The notes under the pieces are model-generated. The model was not told where the DNA came from. It made no database searches and saw only the letters and a program-made list of their open reading frames with translations. This document shows, in pieces, positions 17,801-25,858 of a stretch of 64,000 nucleotides of DNA. Both the position numbers and the translations under genes were made by a program. The stretch covers positions 620,001-684,000 of the forward strand of contig NZ_CP015963.1 in assembly GCF_001663155.1 (NCBI RefSeq), read 5' to 3'. Each line of letters starts with the position of its first letter. The first letter of the stretch is position 1. This DNA is from Altererythrobacter ishigakiensis (lineage in GTDB: Bacteria; Pseudomonadota; Alphaproteobacteria; Sphingomonadales; Sphingomonadaceae).

Positions 17801-18052
17801 TCCCGTGCAGAGAGCGGGCGTACCTATGTTCAGGATCTGATTGCGCAGCAGGCCGATCAGGTGTGGGATCTGATTGAGCGGAGTGCGCGAATCTACATCT
17901 GCGGCGACGGAGCGAAGATGGAGCCTGATGTGCGGCGCGCACTGGTCGCGATCCTCGCTGACAAGCGCGATTGCAGCAGCGAAGAGGCCGCCGCTGAAGT
18001 CGACAAGATGATTGACGATGGGCGCTATGCGCTCGACGTGTGGGTCGGTTAA
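14834..18052 (+). CDS. Self-sufficient cytochrome P450 / NADPH-P450 reductase fusion (CYP102 type)
   Basis: 1072 aa, close to P450 BM3 (1049 aa), starting at ATG 14834. Residues 1 to about 460 are the P450: I-helix AGHETTSG (269-276), ExxR as EALR, and the heme loop FGNGQRACIG with the thiolate Cys at 410. Residues about 490-640 are the FMN domain (LYGSNLGSSESFA, ASYNGMPPDN, LGCGNSDWA). From about 690 come the FAD and NADPH parts (RYYSISSAP, GVVKGPALSGKG, VGPGTGIAPFRGF, C-terminal DVWVG). In BM3 it hydroxylates fatty acids at subterminal carbons. Compared with BM3 the residues matching Arg47 and Tyr51 are Thr and Ile, so the substrate carboxylate clamp seems missing. It stands alone between glpX and prs. 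Confidence 0.95.
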   Translation: MTGTSSLTPIPQPPGKPLVGNALTVDANRQIQSLMELADEYGPIFQLDMMGTPLVIVSGADLVAEVCDEKRFDKSVRGPLKRLRLIGGDGLFTGDTDDPNWAKAHNILLPSFSQKAMGSYLPMMTDIASQLVMKWERMNSDDVIDVPKDMIRLTLDTIGVCGFGYRFNSFYREDFHPFIAALTRTLETTQKLRGIPGEKLLKRQQIEQLHVDARYMNNLVDEIIAERRNAGSEGPEDLLDFMLSGRDALTGERLSDENIRFQINTFLIAGHETTSGLLSFTLYYLLKNRDVLKRAYAEVDEVLGRNIDQTPTLKQIGQLPYIRAILFEALRLWPTAPAFGLAPFKDELLGGKYAIPQGTFTTVLIPSLHRDKSVWGDNPGEFNPDNFSAEAEAARPAHAYKPFGNGQRACIGRQFAIQESILVLAMILQRFQLFDHTNYQLDIKETLSIKPDEFFIKARLREDVERGGSTALTDDEKDSGAAIAAPVPSHGTPLLVLYGSNLGSSESFARELAQRGEFGGFDVTLAELDAFVGKLPDAGAVAIACASYNGMPPDNAAKFVNWLEDLETTSIPLKGVCYFVLGCGNSDWAATFQDVPRKIDAAMEAAGAKRIVVTEELDARGDVDTQFHDWLDDLLPKVAGAFGIDLELAAVEDAEPLYTVEITDSVTANPVAEGLGAHEVTVLRNVELKNLQIDDPRSTRHIEVKLAEGMSYQPGDHLCVVPVNDEKVVERLLNRFNLDRDTYIRVESRSEMRGPFPSGSTFSVLRLAEKAGELQAVATRKDCAMLARFVECPNSKSALEALAKPAGEDGTDLYATEVLAKRKSVLDLLEEFPACDLPLGVFLELIPYMSPRYYSISSAPDAAPGQCSITVGVVKGPALSGKGTFKGTCSNYLAELQPGDTFRAIVRKPTADFRLPDDPAQPIIMVGPGTGIAPFRGFLQQRALMKEQSKALGDAMLFFGCRHPDHDFLYREELEQYAANGIVNLQTAFSRAESGRTYVQDLIAQQADQVWDLIERSARIYICGDGAKMEPDVRRALVAILADKRDCSSEEAAAEVDKMIDDGRYALDVWVG

Positions 18053-18162
18053 GTCATCAATCAGGGCGCGCAGTTGAGGACAAGTCTGTGATGCACTCTG
18101 TTGCGTTTCCATGACTCTCCGCTAGGCGGGTTCAACCAGATGTTTTGGGGGATTCGCGACTC

Positions 18163-19098
18163 ATGAAGATCATGTCCGGCAACTCGAACTTGCCGCTCGC
18201 TAGGGCGATTGCCGCCTATCTGGAACTCCCGCTTACGGATGCTAGTGTCCGCCGGTTTGCCGATGAAGAGGTCTTCATCGAGATCAATGAGAATGTTCGC
18301 GGCGAAGATGTGTTCATCCTTCAGTCGACAAGCTTTCCGGCCAACGACAACCTGATGGAATTGTTGATCGGGATAGATGCGCTACGTCGTGCATCGGCTC
18401 GCCGGATCACTGCGGTAGTCCCTTATTTCGGTTATGCCCGCCAAGACCGGAAACCCGGACCGCGCACGCCGATCTCTGCCAAACTGGTAGCGAACCTTAT
18501 CACAGAAGCCGGTGCGGATCGCGTGCTGGCGGTGGACCTGCATGCGGGGCAGATTCAGGGCTTTTTCGATATTCCGACTGACAACCTCTATGCTGCGCCA
18601 ACTATGGCGGCTGATATTCAAGCCCGTTATGGCGACCAGGACCTGATGGTGGTCAGTCCTGACGTCGGTGGTGTGGTGCGCGCACGGGCGCTGGCCAAAC
18701 GCCTCGACAACGCTCCGCTTGCCATCGTTGACAAACGCCGCGATCGTCCCGGCGAAAGCGAAGTCATGAACATCATCGGCGATGTGAAGGGCCGACACTG
18801 TATTCTGATCGACGATATCGTCGACTCAGGGGGCACGCTCTGTAACGCGGCGCAAGCGCTACTCGATCAGGGCGCCAACAGCGTCGCTGCTTATATTACG
18901 CACGGCGTTTTGTCTGGCGGTGCTGTGGCTCGTGTCGATGGCTCCGCCTTGAAGGAACTGGTGATCACTGACACAATCCGCCCAACCGAAGCCGCCGAGG
19001 CGTCAGAACGTATTAGGGTTCTGACAATTGCTCCGCTGATCGGTGAAGCGGTGCGCCGGATTGCTGACGAAAGCTCGGTCAGCTCTTTGTTCGACTGA
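18163..19098 (+). CDS. prs: Ribose-phosphate pyrophosphokinase
   Basis: 311 aa from ATG 18163 ([17 protein letters not shown]), the usual length. It makes PRPP from ribose 5-phosphate and ATP for purines, pyrimidines, histidine, tryptophan and NAD. Visible motifs are YARQDRK (ATP site), [12 protein letters not shown] (flexible catalytic loop), VVSPDVGG and the PRPP loop [10 protein letters not shown]. The start lies 110 bases after the P450. The three AraC-type genes on the opposite strand converge on its stop. Confidence 0.97.
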   Translation: MKIMSGNSNLPLARAIAAYLELPLTDASVRRFADEEVFIEINENVRGEDVFILQSTSFPANDNLMELLIGIDALRRASARRITAVVPYFGYARQDRKPGPRTPISAKLVANLITEAGADRVLAVDLHAGQIQGFFDIPTDNLYAAPTMAADIQARYGDQDLMVVSPDVGGVVRARALAKRLDNAPLAIVDKRRDRPGESEVMNIIGDVKGRHCILIDDIVDSGGTLCNAAQALLDQGANSVAAYITHGVLSGGAVARVDGSALKELVITDTIRPTEAAEASERIRVLTIAPLIGEAVRRIADESSVSSLFD

Positions 19099-19126
19099 CC
19101 GGCCACCAAGAGAGCCGGAACCAACA

Positions 19127-20020
19127 TCAACCTTGTTTCGGCAGGAACGGCTTACGCATCCAAGGCCGCACTGCCCCCGGGGCGATACGGTCAAGTAGTT
19201 CAAGCCGGCGCGCTTGTCGTATCTCGAGACTAAGCGTGAGAAGGGCATTTCGTTCCGCCCGAAATGCGTGTGGTGTTAACCCGAAAAAGCGTGTGAATTC
19301 ATGAATTTGATGCGACTGGTCGAAGAAGCGCAAGAAGATCTCCTCTTCCGCCTCATCTGCCACGCCGCACAATCGTGCCGCGAGATCAAGAATTCGCGCT
19401 CGCCGCAAGACTTGCTTGGGTGTCAGGCCAAAGTCGCGTCGGATCGTGCGTTGTAGCGTTCGCGTGGTGACGCAATGTTGGTCTGCAAAGTCAGTCACAG
19501 ACTGGTTTGGGTCTGCAAAGGCAGCTTCTTCAAAACGTTGTGACAAGGGGTCAGGCAGTGGGGCTTCACTGCGAACAATGTGCTGCCGCAGCCAATGCTC
19601 GAGTTTTTCCAGCCAAGTGCTTGCCTCAATTCCCGGATGATAGAGCCCTGTCACCTCTTTGTCGGGAATGCCAATCTCATTAAAGTAACTGATCCGTTGC
19701 AACATTGTGCCATCATTCACCCCGAACAAAGCGCGCATTGCCCCTGGTCGCAGCATCATGCCAGCGACCTTGATGGGGCCTTTGTATTGGAGGGGCATGG
19801 CATGATCATGCTGGCCGCACAGAAACGTCTGTCCGGAGATGTCCATCGTTCGATCAGCCGTTTCGACGGTCCAATGTGCGTCGACTGCAGTGCGAACATA
19901 GGCGGCATCGTTGCACAGTACACCGTTCGCAGCGGCATCAGGCGTGGCATGAGTGATCGCCACCATCACGCGGCCAACCCAAGGCGAAAGATCATCCGCT
20001 GGTGAGCGGTTGAAAGACAA
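19127..20020 (-). CDS. AraC-family regulator, third of a tandem triplet (start uncertain)
   Basis: 297 aa from TTG 20020, taken as a conservative start. The C-terminal half is an AraC HTH pair: VTDFADQHCVTTRTLQRTIR (first helix-turn-helix) and LRFFDQSHQIHEFTRFFGLTPHAFR (second). The N-terminal 150 residues are colinear with the two genes upstream. All three copies share the block G-x-P-L-S-x-N-R, but here the G-V-P part lies before the TTG. The frame stays open upstream without ATG, GTG or TTG, to CTG codons at 20083 and 20089. The CTG at 20089 overlaps the TGA of the preceding AraC gene (CTGA), with AGAGG upstream, and would give 320 aa, matching its neighbours. Confidence 0.82.
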   Translation of the reverse strand: MSFNRSPADDLSPWVGRVMVAITHATPDAAANGVLCNDAAYVRTAVDAHWTVETADRTMDISGQTFLCGQHDHAMPLQYKGPIKVAGMMLRPGAMRALFGVNDGTMLQRISYFNEIGIPDKEVTGLYHPGIEASTWLEKLEHWLRQHIVRSEAPLPDPLSQRFEEAAFADPNQSVTDFADQHCVTTRTLQRTIRRDFGLTPKQVLRRARILDLAARLCGVADEAEEEIFLRFFDQSHQIHEFTRFFGLTPHAFRAERNALLTLSLEIRQARRLELLDRIAPGAVRPWMRKPFLPKQG

Positions 20021-20085
20021 GGGTACGCCTTCGTTGCTTTCCCCCGTTTCAGGGAGATGGGCTTGATTGTCGTTGGGTGCCAGTG

Positions 20086-21048
20086 TCAGTTAACCTCTAA
20101 AACAAACCACGGGCGGAGCTCGCCCGGGGCAATTCGGTGAAGCTCTTCCAGTCGCCGCGCTTGCCGCTGTTCCAGTGTGATCGTCAGCAGCGGACGAGGC
20201 TGCGCGCGGAACTTGTGCGGCGTCACGCCAAAGAACGATGTGAAGTCGCGGATAAAATGCGACTGATCGAAATACCGCAGCATCATTTCGTTTTCCTCAT
20301 CCTTGTCTGCCACGCCGCAAAGCAACGCTGCCACATCCAGGGCACGCGCTCGGCGCATGACGGTGCGGGGCGTCAGACCGAAATCGCGTTTCACGACACG
20401 CTCAAGCTTGCGCAGACTAATGTTGTGGCTTTCGGCAAAATCGGCCAGCGACTGGTTTGGATCTTCGAAAGCAGCGAGTTCGAATGCAGTGGCAATCGGG
20501 TCGGGCGGATCAGGGTCGACGCGCGCGATATAGCGTCGCAGCGCTTCTTCCATGGCCAAGTTCCAGTCCGTTGGCGCATGCTTATCGGAGAACACATCTT
20601 GAATGTCGTTGGCTAGCAATCCGAAGATATCAACGCGCTCAATATGATCCACGATGTCGTCAGCTCTGCGTCGGGTAAGCGCATAGAAAGCACCTGCGCG
20701 CAGGCCAAATCCGGCCGACATGATATCGCCGGTGCAGGAGAGCGGCATGAACTTCGAATGCTGACCGAATTGCAGCACTTCATTTTCGTAGGTCCCATGC
20801 CCTTCAGCAGTCATCGCTGTCCATCGGCCATTGAAGATGTAACGGGTATAGACCAGGTCATTACACATCCCGCAGGCTATTAGCATATCGGGATCGTTTG
20901 TTGCCTTGGCAGAGACCAGGCGCGCGACCCATGGGTCAAGGTCTTCACTGGCCGCTCGGTTCTCCGACAGTGGCAAACCATCGCGTGACGCACCAGAAAG
21001 AGGTGCCAGATTTCGACGCCAAATTTCGGCGTCCTTATCCTTTGCCAT
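20086..21048 (-). CDS. AraC-family regulator, second of a tandem triplet
   Basis: 320 aa. The N-terminal region (about 30-180) has the same colinear fold as the other two copies (LDPWVARL, GMCND, FNGRWTAMTAEGHGTYE), probably a ligand-sensing domain. The AraC HTH is at about 200-290: LADFAESHNISLRKLERVVKR and LRYFDQSHFIRDFTSFFGVTPHKFR. All three proteins share the ending RQARRLEELHRIAPG. There is an 84-base gap to the upstream copy and an overlap or near-overlap with the downstream one. Targets are unknown. The triplet lies between prs and hisN with no cognate operon in sight. Confidence 0.88.
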   Translation of the reverse strand: MAKDKDAEIWRRNLAPLSGASRDGLPLSENRAASEDLDPWVARLVSAKATNDPDMLIACGMCNDLVYTRYIFNGRWTAMTAEGHGTYENEVLQFGQHSKFMPLSCTGDIMSAGFGLRAGAFYALTRRRADDIVDHIERVDIFGLLANDIQDVFSDKHAPTDWNLAMEEALRRYIARVDPDPPDPIATAFELAAFEDPNQSLADFAESHNISLRKLERVVKRDFGLTPRTVMRRARALDVAALLCGVADKDEENEMMLRYFDQSHFIRDFTSFFGVTPHKFRAQPRPLLTITLEQRQARRLEELHRIAPGELRPWFVLEVN

Positions 21049-21132
21049 CGGATGCGCCCCCCCAACTACATCGAACCGGGCGTATAACCGATTCCTCGGA
21101 ATTTCTCCTAAAACCCGGACTTTGCCTCTTTA

Positions 21133-22104
21133 TCAGCCCAGTTTGCGCCAAGGCAAGTCACCACCCGGATCGATCCGGCCCAGCACTTCCATCCGCCTTG
21201 CCTGGCGGGCCTCCAAAGCGATCGCGAGCAATGGGTGTTTGTTGGCTGCAAATCGCTTCGGCGTGTTATTGAAAAAGGCGCTGAACTCCCGGATCATGTG
21301 TGACTGATCATAATAACGCAGCGCTATGTCCTCGGCTTCGGCTTCGTCCGCCACGCCGGCCAGATGGGCGGCAATATCCAGAGCGCGCGCGCGGCGCAGG
21401 ACCTGCTTGGGCGTTTGGCCGTATGCTTTCTTGATCATCCGTTCGAGTCTGCGCCGTTCGATCGCATGTTCGCGTGCGAAATCACCCAGCATTAGATTGG
21501 GGTTCGCGAAGCAAGCCTTGTCGAAAGCCTCGACGATGGGATCGGGCTTTTTCGCGCGGGTGGATTCGACCAGTTGGATCAGTAGTTTTTCGGCAACCCT
21601 TAGCCATCGCTCAGGTGGGCCTGCCGGGTCGAACCACTCGATCAGCTGGTTGCTATTACCCCAGAGCTGATCACCATAGATGTCATCAAAATAGATGATC
21701 CGGTCCAATGTATCTGAGAGCTTCGGGCCGTGAAAAGCGGCAACCGCGCCCGGTTTCAGCGCAACGCCTATCGTGGCAAAACCGCCTCTGATCTGCACCG
21801 GCATTATTCTGGACTGCGGACCGAAGAAGGCGGCAGCCCTTTCGTAACGACCGGTGCCATAACGGGTTTGGGCTGTCCATTTACCCCGGAACAATACGCG
21901 CAAGATCGGCGTATCGGCGCACAGCCCGCAATCGATCAGGTGATCGTCTGATGCTTCGACATCGACTACGAAAAGTCGGGCCACCCAAGGTGCCAACTCG
22001 TCACAGGGAGCCCTGTTGAGTGAAAGCGGTCCGCCCGCCTTGGTCATGCCAAAGCGAGAGCGCATAGCTGTTTCATCGCCGCAGCGATTGTCATCATCAG
22101 CCAT
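21133..22104 (-). CDS. AraC-family regulator, first of a tandem triplet
   Basis: 323 aa from ATG 22104; a longer frame to 22191 would overlap the start of hisN on the other strand. It shares with its two neighbours the N-terminal blocks GGPLSLNR, LAPWVARL and GKWTAQTRYGTGRYE and the C-terminal AraC HTH (LGDFAREHAIERRRLERMIKK; LRYYDQSHMIREFSAFFNNTPKRFA) with the tail ARQARRMEVLGRIDPG. Identity to the others is moderate, so the duplication is old. It is divergent from hisN, with 86 bases between starts. Function: DNA-binding regulator, ligand and target unknown. Confidence 0.87.
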   Translation of the reverse strand: MADDDNRCGDETAMRSRFGMTKAGGPLSLNRAPCDELAPWVARLFVVDVEASDDHLIDCGLCADTPILRVLFRGKWTAQTRYGTGRYERAAAFFGPQSRIMPVQIRGGFATIGVALKPGAVAAFHGPKLSDTLDRIIYFDDIYGDQLWGNSNQLIEWFDPAGPPERWLRVAEKLLIQLVESTRAKKPDPIVEAFDKACFANPNLMLGDFAREHAIERRRLERMIKKAYGQTPKQVLRRARALDIAAHLAGVADEAEAEDIALRYYDQSHMIREFSAFFNNTPKRFAANKHPLLAIALEARQARRMEVLGRIDPGGDLPWRKLG

Positions 22105-22189
22105 TGCTTTATCTGTGTCCCCGGTTTCGGATTTTACCCCAAAGTGCGACCCGGTTAATCGGGCTCTATATGATTTGAAAGGCTTTGTC

Positions 22190-22972
22190 ATGAACCCGTC
22201 TGATATTGCATTGGCTCAGCGCCTGGCAGATGCTGCTGGCAATGCGATACGCCCCCTATTTCGCGGAGATTGGCGCGAAGAGACAAAGGAAGATCACACC
22301 GCAGTAACCGAGGCAGATCGCGCCGCCGAAGCGGCAATGCGTGCGATCCTCGAGACCGAGCTGCCCGACGATGGCGTGATTGGCGAAGAATACGGCACGC
22401 GAAATGAAGGGTCCGGGCGGCAGTGGGTCTTGGACCCGATTGATGGCACGCAAAGCTTTGTCGCTGGTCGCCCGATTTTTGGCACTCTGATCGCGCTGAT
22501 GGAGGACGGCTGGCCGGTGCTGGGTGTGATTGATCAGCCGATCTTAGGTGAACGCTGGATCGGTGTGATAGGTGAGGGCACGACTTTCAACGGCAAGCCT
22601 GCGGCCACACGCCGCTGCCGTTCGCTTGAGGGTGCGAGCATCGCTACCACTAGCCCGCATGCCTTCGCAGAACAGGAAGTCGACGCTTACTTGCGCGTCG
22701 TAGCCAAGGCGTACCCCAAGCGCCCCTATCCGGTATATGGCGGGGATTGCTATAACTATGGCCTGCTGGCTTCTGGCCATTTGGATATCGTGATTGAAAG
22801 CGGTTTGAAGTTACATGACTATGCCGCGCTTGTACCAATAGTCGAGGGCGCTGGTGGGCAAATGAGCGACTGGCAGGGCAACCCGCTGGACGCGGATAGT
22901 GACGGCAGCGTGTTGGCTCTGGGCGAACCGGCGCGGCTGGAAGAGGTGCTAGAGGCAATGGGCGGGGTTTAG
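22190..22972 (+). CDS. hisN: Histidinol-phosphatase / inositol monophosphatase family
   Basis: 260 aa from ATG 22190. It belongs to the IMPase superfamily: Mg-binding GEEYGT near residue 68, LDPIDGTQSFVAGRPIFG (metal and catalytic loop), and the C-terminal DYAALVPIVEGAGG. The DPIDGTQSF form, with Gln-Ser after the Thr rather than Asn-Tyr, together with the length, is typical of the alphaproteobacterial HisN that dephosphorylates histidinol phosphate in histidine synthesis; the family also contains inositol-phosphatases. Divergent from AraC copy 1. rpmI follows after about 135 bases. Confidence 0.87.
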   Translation: MNPSDIALAQRLADAAGNAIRPLFRGDWREETKEDHTAVTEADRAAEAAMRAILETELPDDGVIGEEYGTRNEGSGRQWVLDPIDGTQSFVAGRPIFGTLIALMEDGWPVLGVIDQPILGERWIGVIGEGTTFNGKPAATRRCRSLEGASIATTSPHAFAEQEVDAYLRVVAKAYPKRPYPVYGGDCYNYGLLASGHLDIVIESGLKLHDYAALVPIVEGAGGQMSDWQGNPLDADSDGSVLALGEPARLEEVLEAMGGV

Positions 22973-22990
22973 CCGCTCGGCCCAAACCGC

Positions 22991-23018
22991 TTGCATTCTG
23001 CGACAGAATCGCTATTCC
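22991..23018 (+). promoter_or_regulatory. Possible promoter and inverted repeat upstream of rpmI
   Basis: TTGCAT at 22991 and TATTCC at 23013 are 16 bases apart and could act as a weak sigma-70 pair. A perfect inverted repeat, ATTCTG-CGA-CAGAAT (22995-23009), lies between them. It is 90 bases upstream of rpmI. Suggestive only. Confidence 0.25.
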
Positions 23019-23108
23019 GCGCGCCTTCACTGACACGTGATCATCTGCCGGTCTGGCCGTTAGGGCTGCCAGGGCTGGTTGGACGTGTCTCTGTATTAGG
23101 AGATAGAA

Positions 23109-23312
23109 ATGCCCAAGCTGAAGACCAAAAGCGGTGTGAAGAAACGCTTCAAGATCACCGCAAACGGCAAGATCAAGCACGGTGTGGCCGGTAAGCGTCA
23201 CCGCCTGATCAGCCATAATGCGAAGTACATTCGCCAGAACCGCGGCACCTCTGTTCTGTCGGAAGCCGACACGAAAACAGTCAAGAAATGGGCCCCCTAC
23301 GGGCTCGATTGA
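23109..23312 (+). CDS. rpmI: 50S ribosomal protein L35
   Basis: 67 aa. It is a very basic short protein with the L35 pattern [25 protein letters not shown] and [21 protein letters not shown] lies 7 bases before the ATG. rplT follows after 27 bases, the standard rpmI-rplT pair. infC, which often precedes the pair, is not here; hisN lies upstream. Confidence 0.98.
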   Translation: MPKLKTKSGVKKRFKITANGKIKHGVAGKRHRLISHNAKYIRQNRGTSVLSEADTKTVKKWAPYGLD

Positions 23313-23339
23313 GCGCGCTGGTTTTAAGGAGAATTTGAA

Positions 23340-23699
23340 ATGCCTCGCATCAAACGCGGCGTGACCACTCGCGCCAAGCACAAGCGGATTTTGGACCAGG
23401 CCAAGGGCTATCGCGGTCGCCGCAAGAACACCATTCGCATCGCTCGCCAGGCCGTCGAAAAGGCTGGCCAGTATGCATATCGCGATCGCAAGGTTAAGAA
23501 GCGCAACTTCCGCGCTCTCTGGATCCAGCGCATCAACGCTGCGGTTCGCGCTGAAGGCCTGACTTACTCGCAGTTCATGCATGGCGTTAAGCTCGCCGGT
23601 ATCGAGCTGGACCGTAAGGCCATGGCGGATCTCGCCATGAACGAGGAAGGCGCATTCAAGGCGGTTATCGCACAGGCGAAGTCTGCACTTCCTGCGTAA
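23340..23699 (+). CDS. rplT: 50S ribosomal protein L20
   Basis: 119 aa, standard length, with the L20 signature: [39 protein letters not shown], and [21 protein letters not shown]. It binds 23S rRNA early in assembly. It has AAGGAG upstream of the ATG and is followed by a strong terminator. In many bacteria L20 represses its own operon through the leader; no leader pseudoknot was checked here. Confidence 0.98.
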   Translation: MPRIKRGVTTRAKHKRILDQAKGYRGRRKNTIRIARQAVEKAGQYAYRDRKVKKRNFRALWIQRINAAVRAEGLTYSQFMHGVKLAGIELDRKAMADLAMNEEGAFKAVIAQAKSALPA

Positions 23700-23726
23700 G
23701 CAAATAATTCGCAACCGTATTTGAGG

Positions 23727-23756
23727 GGCGCCGGAGGATAACTTCCGGCGCCTTTT
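23727..23756 (+). terminator. Rho-independent terminator of rpmI-rplT
   Basis: A perfect 9-bp stem (GGCGCCGGA at 23727-23735 with TCCGGCGCC at 23744-23752), 8-base loop and TTTT. It starts 27 bases after the rplT stop. Confidence 0.88.
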
Positions 23757-23796
23757 CATTTGTATCTTCGCACTAATTGCGCCAAACCCTTGCTCA

Positions 23797-24693
23797 ATGT
23801 GGGGGTCGCAGCAAAACGAGGGGTCTGAGCCCGAGTATAATGTGCGCAGCCGTTTTTTTGCGCCACCGCCGGAATTCGATGGTTGCTTCACGACCTTCTA
23901 CCATCTCGATCTGACTGTCGAAGATAGCGCGACGATCAGCGATCATTTGCAACCGGAATGGGCTGGCATCCGTTTTTTGTGCGGTTCGTTGCCGACTGCG
24001 CAGTTGGGGAACTTCTCGGTCGACCGTCCGCGCTTCGTCGCAAGCGGCCCCAGCTCTTTGCCAACCCATTTCGAGATCGGAACGACTCGGTTGTGGGGTA
24101 TCGGATTTCTGCCGCTTGGCTGGTGTCGCTTTCTCGACGTTGAGGCTGCGAGCTTGGCTAACACCGTTCACGATGGCGAAGCGCACGCGACCTTTGCCAA
24201 GTTCGCCCCGCTCACGGAAATACTGTGCGATCCATCGATCGATGATCAGACACAGTTCGAAGCTATTTCAGAGACCATGCGCCGCCTCATGCGTGAAACC
24301 CGAGATGACGATAAGGTGATTCGGGTGCATCGAGCCATGGTCGATGAGAATGTTGCTTCCGTGACCGATTTTGCAGAGGCAGCGGCTGTCAGCATTCGTA
24401 CGCTGGAGCGGATTTGCGGGCGCCACTTCGGGTTCGCCCCAAAAATTCTGTTAAGGCGACAGCGTTTTATGCGTAGCTTGACTACATTCATGCTGCATCC
24501 TGGTGGCAGATGGACCGAGGCCATGGACGAGCACTACCATGACCAGGCTCAGTTCACTCGCGAATTTCATACCTTCATGGGTATGCCACCCAGCGCCTAT
24601 GCATCGATGGAACATCCCATTCTGTCTGCCTTTGTTGAAGCGCGGGCGCGGATTTGGGGTTCTCCGGCGCAAACTTTGGACAAACCGGACTGA
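23797..24693 (+). CDS. AraC-family regulator (diverged from the triplet)
   Basis: 298 aa. The C-terminal AraC HTH (about 175-280) reads VTDFAEAAAVSIRTLERICGRHFGF and HYHDQAQFTREFHTFMGMPPSAY; the second recognition region has the FxREF...G-x-x-P pattern. The N-terminal part (FFAPPPEFDGCFTTFYHLDLTV, GTTRLWGIGFLPLGWCRFL) is a different sensor domain from that of the three copies at 19-22 kb, although AraC proteins with this N-terminus are known in sphingomonads. It lies on the plus strand between rplT and pheS. Target unknown. Confidence 0.85.
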   Translation: MWGSQQNEGSEPEYNVRSRFFAPPPEFDGCFTTFYHLDLTVEDSATISDHLQPEWAGIRFLCGSLPTAQLGNFSVDRPRFVASGPSSLPTHFEIGTTRLWGIGFLPLGWCRFLDVEAASLANTVHDGEAHATFAKFAPLTEILCDPSIDDQTQFEAISETMRRLMRETRDDDKVIRVHRAMVDENVASVTDFAEAAAVSIRTLERICGRHFGFAPKILLRRQRFMRSLTTFMLHPGGRWTEAMDEHYHDQAQFTREFHTFMGMPPSAYASMEHPILSAFVEARARIWGSPAQTLDKPD

Positions 24694-24757
24694 TTGCGCT
24701 TTGCCATAAGGCGCATTTCCCGCTAGCGGAGCGCCCTTCAAACGCGAAATATTAGCA

Positions 24758-25858
24758 ATGACAGATTTGACACCACAAAAAGAGGCAGCACTGGCTGCCA
24801 TCGACAGTGCGGAAACGCTTGATACGCTGGAGGAGCAGCGCGTTGCTGCGCTCGGCAAAAAAGGCTGGGTGAGCGCGGCCTTGAAAACGCTTGGGCAGAT
24901 GAGCCCGGAAGAACGCGCGTCTGCTGCGCCCGCTATCCAGGCTGTACGCGGCGAAATCGCCGATGCGATTGCTGCGAAAAAAGGCTCATTGGAAGCTGCC
25001 GCATTGGAAGCACAACTTTCGAGTGAAACGCTTGACCTGACGTTGCCCGCGCCTGACGCGCCGAAGGGATCTGTCCATCCTGTCAGCCAGGTGATGGACG
25101 AACTGGCAGAGATTTTTGCCGACTTGGGTTTCGCCGTTGCAACCGGTCCAGAGATCGAAGACGACTGGCACAACTTTACTGCGCTCAACATGGATGAGAG
25201 CCATCCTGCGCGCGCGATGCATGACACCTTTTATTTCCCTGACAAGAACGCTGACGGCAATTCTATGCTGCTACGCACGCACACTTCGCCTGTGCAGATA
25301 CGTTCTATGAAAGAGCACGGCGCGCCGATCCGCATTATCGCGCCGGGGCGTGTCTATCGCTCTGACAGCGACGCGACGCACACGCCGATGTTTCACCAGG
25401 TTGAAGGCCTGGTGATAGACAAGGATATTCATCTCGGACATCTCAAGTGGACGCTTGAGACTTTTCTCAAGGCCTTTTTCGAGCGCGACGACATCGTGCT
25501 TCGTCTGCGCCCCAGCTATTTCCCATTCACGGAGCCCAGTGTCGAAGTGGATGTTGGCTACTCGAAAGAGGGTGGCCGCTGGGTTGTCGGCGGCAATGGT
25601 GATGACGATGGGCATGACTGGATGGAACTGCTCGGCAGCGGCATTGTGAATCGCCGCGTAATCGAGATGGCCGGGCTCGACGCAGACGTCTGGCAAGGCT
25701 TTGCGTTCGGCGTCGGTGTCGACCGCTTGGCCATGCTTAAGTACGGCATGACCGATCTTCGTGCCTTCTTCGATGGCGATGTACGCTGGCTGCAGCACTA
25801 TGGGTTCAGTCCGTTCGACCAGCCGACGCTTTCCGCAGGTGTAGGAGCGAAATCATGA
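24758..25858 (+). CDS. pheS: Phenylalanyl-tRNA synthetase alpha subunit
   Basis: 366 aa. The N-terminal coiled-coil arm (about 1-90) is followed by the class II catalytic core: motif 1 near [14 protein letters not shown], motif 2 in [12 protein letters not shown]...[23 protein letters not shown], and motif 3 [17 protein letters not shown]. It charges tRNA-Phe together with PheT. The stop overlaps the pheT ATG by four bases (ATGA), so the subunits are translationally coupled. No phenylalanine leader peptide or attenuator is visible in the 64-base gap upstream. Confidence 0.98.
   Translation: MTDLTPQKEAALAAIDSAETLDTLEEQRVAALGKKGWVSAALKTLGQMSPEERASAAPAIQAVRGEIADAIAAKKGSLEAAALEAQLSSETLDLTLPAPDAPKGSVHPVSQVMDELAEIFADLGFAVATGPEIEDDWHNFTALNMDESHPARAMHDTFYFPDKNADGNSMLLRTHTSPVQIRSMKEHGAPIRIIAPGRVYRSDSDATHTPMFHQVEGLVIDKDIHLGHLKWTLETFLKAFFERDDIVLRLRPSYFPFTEPSVEVDVGYSKEGGRWVVGGNGDDDGHDWMELLGSGIVNRRVIEMAGLDADVWQGFAFGVGVDRLAMLKYGMTDLRAFFDGDVRWLQHYGFSPFDQPTLSAGVGAKS

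Noticed and set aside
24694..24757. Phe leader/attenuator before pheS
   Set aside because: The gap is 64 bases without a Phe-rich leader peptide or a terminator stem.
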